This document shows positions 6,783 through 8,394 of a stretch of DNA of 8,394 nucleotides, piece after piece. Below the pieces are notes generated by a model that worked only from the letters and a program-made list of their open reading frames with translations, was not told where the DNA came from and did not search any database. Source of the stretch: Desulfuromonadales bacterium C00003107 (GTDB lineage Bacteria > Desulfobacterota > Desulfuromonadia > Desulfuromonadales > Syntrophotaleaceae); contig MAXT01000400.1 in the NCBI GenBank assembly GCA_001751225.1, positions 1 through 8,394 of the forward strand, read 5' to 3'. The position numbers were made by a program, and so were the translations under genes. Position 1 is the first letter of the stretch; every line of letters begins with the position of its first letter.

Positions 6783-7790
6783 ACATTTTCGCAGTACTTC
6801 AACGGGTATCTGTGATAGCGACACCACCCGATCCACTTTGCCTGTTTTGTATGCTTCCTGCGGCATGCCGTATACCACGCAGGACTCCTCGTCCTGTGCG
6901 ATCGTGGCACCGCCGTTCTTCTTGATCGCGACAATACCATCCTTGCCATCACTACCCATTCCGGTCATGATGACCCCGATCATCCCCGATTTATAGACCT
7001 CTGCCGCAGTGATCATCATCGGATTGACCGCGGGTCGCACGCCATGAGTCTTCGGGTTCTTGTTCAGATGCACCCTACCATCGTTCCCTACAGTCATGTG
7101 GTAATCCCCAGGGGCAAGCAGCGCAAGCCCTGACTTGATCTCATCACCGGCGCTCGCCTCCTTGACCGTGATCTGTGATTCTGCGTTCAGCCTCTCAGCA
7201 AACGTCTTTGTAAAACCGGCAGGCATGTGCTGCACGATCAATATTGGTGGTGTGTTTGCAGGAAAACGAGGAATGACCTCCGCAAGCGCAGAGGGACCGC
7301 CGGTTGACGTCCCGATCGCAATTATCTTCGTCTTTGATTTTGGCGTATACTTCAACGATTCCTGTCTCTTGTGCTCGCCATGCGTTTTTTTTCTGATCTT
7401 TGCCTGCGCAGCTGCCTTTATCTTGCCGATCAGCTCGGACTGAACCTTGCGTACGTCAAGTGAGATTGCACCGGACGGCTTCTGGACGTAGTCCACTGCC
7501 CCGCGGTCGAGCGCTGTAAATGTGGCATCGGCACCTTTCTGAGTCAGTGTGCTGCACATGATAACAGGCACAGGACACTCGTGCATGATGTGACCGAGTG
7601 CGGTGAGCCCATCCATCTTGGGCATCTCGATATCCAGTGTGACCACGTCCGGATCCAGCTTCTTTACCTGCTCGATAGCCTCAAGCCCGTTCCGTGCAGT
7701 GCCGCATATCTCAATCTCAGGGTCGGTTTCCAGCATGTCCGACACAATTTTTCGCATAAATACCGAATCATCCACAACCAGTATTCTCAA
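6780..7790 (-). CDS. cheB: Chemotaxis methylesterase/response regulator CheB
   Basis: CheB removes methyl groups from receptor glutamates, and often also deamidates glutamines, when phosphorylated by CheA. Residues 1-120 are a receiver domain: DD at 7-8, phospho-acceptor D53 in VVTLDIEMPKMDG, and Lys in YVQKP. A basic linker follows (about 128-155). Residues about 156-333 are the methylesterase with catalytic triad S162 (GTSTGGPSAL), H188 (VQHMP) and D281 (MTGMGSDGKDG). The 336-residue length is normal. The start is TTG at 7790: it is the only in-frame start after an upstream in-frame stop, it gives the expected MRILVVDDS, and it has a GGGGTGA ribosome binding site 4 nt upstream. An overlapping ATG at 7792-7794 is out of frame. 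This is the first gene of the operon; 38 nt separate its stop from the cheA ATG. Confidence 0.95.
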   Translation of the reverse strand: MRILVVDDSVFMRKIVSDMLETDPEIEICGTARNGLEAIEQVKKLDPDVVTLDIEMPKMDGLTALGHIMHECPVPVIMCSTLTQKGADATFTALDRGAVDYVQKPSGAISLDVRKVQSELIGKIKAAAQAKIRKKTHGEHKRQESLKYTPKSKTKIIAIGTSTGGPSALAEVIPRFPANTPPILIVQHMPAGFTKTFAERLNAESQITVKEASAGDEIKSGLALLAPGDYHMTVGNDGRVHLNKNPKTHGVRPAVNPMMITAAEVYKSGMIGVIMTGMGSDGKDGIVAIKKNGGATIAQDEESCVVYGMPQEAYKTGKVDRVVSLSQIPVEVLRKC

Positions 7791-7794
7791 ACAT

Positions 7795-7801
7795 TCACCC
7801 C
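7795..7801 (-). promoter_or_regulatory. Ribosome binding site of cheB
   Basis: The - strand reads GGGGTGA, a good anti-16S match, ending 4 nt before the TTG at 7788-7790. This site decides the non-ATG start of cheB. Confidence 0.65.
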
Positions 7802-7822
7802 GACATTATATCTAACACCGCG

Positions 7823-7832
7823 CAATAAATAG
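7823..7832 (-). promoter_or_regulatory. Candidate TATA box for the che operon
   Basis: The - strand reads CTATTTATTG, preceded by the purine-rich GGAGAGAAAA that could act as a BRE. Transcription would begin about 25 nt downstream, near 7800-7804, giving a leader of 10-15 nt that just includes the cheB ribosome binding site. A second TATA-like stretch (TATTATATGC, - strand, 7891-7900) could give a longer leader. Confidence 0.4.
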
Positions 7833-7934
7833 TTTTCTCTCCGGCTGCTGTGTTGAGCCTTTCCACTTACTCAATATTGGGTGGATATCCGCATATAATA
7901 CCACAAGGTATGTGTTTAGATGCGGCGAAAAAAC

Positions 7935-8009
7935 CACGAGATTTCACGAGATTAACACAAGAGTATGATATTAGAGATGGTTTCTCGTGAAAATTTGTGT
8001 AATCTTGTG
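7935..8009. repeat. Inverted pair of three-unit CACGAGATT decamer arrays
   Basis: On the + strand three degenerate units run head to tail: CACGAGATTT (7935-7944), CACGAGATTAA (7945-7955) and CACAAGAGTAT (7956-7966). After a 13-nt centre, three units run on the - strand: CACGAGAAAC (7980-7989), CACAAATTTT (7990-7999) and CACAAGATTA (8000-8009). The arms can pair as an imperfect hairpin; TTTCACGAGA (7942-7951) pairs perfectly with TCTCGTGAAA (7983-7992) in a shifted register. Similar 10-bp periodic CCACGA-type repeats are scattered through many bacterial and archaeal genomes, usually between genes. The function here is unknown. Confidence 0.7.
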
Positions 8010-8025
8010 GTTATTTAAACACATT

Positions 8026-8043
8026 CACCACGAGATTATACAA
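8026..8043 (+). repeat. Solo copy of the CACGAGATT unit
   Basis: CACCACGAGATTATACAA repeats the first unit of the inverted array 84-94 bp upstream. It lies just outside the right arm and in + orientation. Confidence 0.5.
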
Positions 8044-8160
8044 CTCAACTTTGGAAACCCAAAAAACAGCCGCAGCCATCCGATTACCCCTAAAATCCCA
8101 AAATACCGAAGACTAAATCCAACCAAAAACCACTATCAGAAGACCCCTCAAAACATGCCA
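8041..8160. other. Strongly A/C-biased non-coding segment
   Basis: By hand count the 120 bases hold 52 A, 41 C, 16 T and only 11 G on the + strand. Neither strand gives a recognisable protein: the - strand frames are broken by several stops, and the one open + strand frame codes for a basic, Lys/Pro/Asn-rich, low-complexity product with no ribosome binding site. Such a bias fits a decayed gene, an unstructured RNA or simple mutational skew. Confidence 0.5.
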
Positions 8161-8170
8161 AATTTCACAC

Positions 8171-8281
8171 TTATTCCACGTTGTAGGGGTAAGGTTCCAG
8201 CTTCACATTGTGCCGCAGCACCCCGTTTTTCAACATTCTGAACATCTCGGCCAACTCGTTCTTCAGGCAGCCATACTTTTC
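8171..8281 (-). pseudogene. Possible remnant of a coding sequence
   Basis: Between two in-frame TAA codons the - strand reads 36 residues with protein-like composition, including KNELAEMFRMLKNGV and KLEPYPYNVE. There is no ribosome binding site at the internal ATG (8245), and the product from it would be 24 residues. The adjacent upstream stretch in another frame (MNISWCKPHKK) could join it through a frameshift. This suggests the C-terminal end of a decayed gene, perhaps from a mobile element, but no family is recognised and chance is not excluded. Confidence 0.22.
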
Positions 8282-8296
8282 TTATGTGGCTTGCAC

Positions 8297-8330
8297 CACG
8301 AGATATTCATGCCATCGTTACGAGATCTGT
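8297..8330 (+). repeat. Two further degenerate CACGAGAT units
   Basis: CACGAGATATTC starts at 8297 and TACGAGATCTGT at 8319, matching the unit of the 7935-8009 array. They show that the repeat family is spread over about 400 bp of this intergenic region. Confidence 0.45.
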
Positions 8331-8357
8331 GTGTGTAAAGAAATATTGCAGTTTACT

Positions 8358-8369
8358 GCTTATAAATGC
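8358..8369 (+). promoter_or_regulatory. TATA-like element near the right edge
   Basis: GCTTATAAATGC resembles an archaeal TATA box. On the + strand it would start transcription near 8388 for a gene beyond the window. The core is nearly symmetrical, so a - strand reading is also possible, although no gene follows on that side. Confidence 0.3.
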
Positions 8370-8394
8370 TTCTTTTTTCATAAAAACCTTACAC

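Noticed and set aside
7920..8010. CRISPR array
   Set aside because: The units are only about 10 bp, degenerate, have no spacers and face each other; no cas genes are present.
8180..8240. tRNA-like stretch (GGGGTAAGGTTCCAG)
   Set aside because: No cloverleaf could be built: no T-loop GGTTCRA and no matching acceptor stem.
7987..8241. 84-codon + strand open frame starting with GTG
   Set aside because: It begins inside the inverted repeat, has no ribosome binding site, and codes for a basic low-complexity product that follows the A/C bias of the DNA.
8307..8381. 24-residue - strand open frame starting MKKEAFISSKL
   Set aside because: It is very short, resembles nothing recognisable, and overlaps the TATA-like element and the repeat units.

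Overview
The window is a stretch of euryarchaeal chromosome, most likely from a methanogen-related (Methanomicrobia-type) lineage. The main reasons are CheF, an archaea-only taxis protein, inside a chemotaxis operon, a methionyl-tRNA synthetase with the archaeal layout of anticodon domain plus C-terminal OB-fold tRNA-binding domain, GGTGATC-type ribosome binding sites and TATA-like promoter elements. The exact genus cannot be read from the sequence.

Layout: (1) Positions 1-786, + strand, hold the 3' end of metG, cut by the left edge. (2) Positions 801-7790, all on the - strand, hold one compact eight-gene chemotaxis operon. In transcription order it reads cheB, cheA, cheD, cheR, cheF, cheY, cheC1, cheC2. 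Most gaps are 1-4 nt; only cheB-cheA and cheF-cheY are wider. metG and cheC2 converge with 14 bp between their stop codons. (3) Positions 7802-8394 hold no convincing gene. They contain the probable operon promoter, a cluster of CACGAGATT-type decamer repeats arranged as an inverted pair of three-unit arrays, a segment extremely rich in A and C on the + strand, a possible decayed coding fragment, and a TATA-like element near the right edge.

How the genes work together: CheA autophosphorylates on an Hpt histidine and passes phosphate to CheY and CheB. CheR and CheB methylate and demethylate receptors. CheD deamidates receptors and is the usual partner of CheC, a CheY-P phosphatase. CheF is the archaeal adaptor that brings CheY-P to the archaellum motor. 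No CheW, receptor (MCP) or archaellum gene is present here, so those parts must lie elsewhere.

The most notable observations are these. CheY lacks a normal start codon at the position where the ribosome binding site and family alignment predict one; an ATC sits there. cheF ends in TAG and is in the same frame as cheY with no other stop between them, so amber readthrough would give a CheF-CheY fusion. Both CheC paralogues have lost the first of the two phosphatase sites. The intergenic region upstream of cheB carries an inverted decamer-repeat structure.
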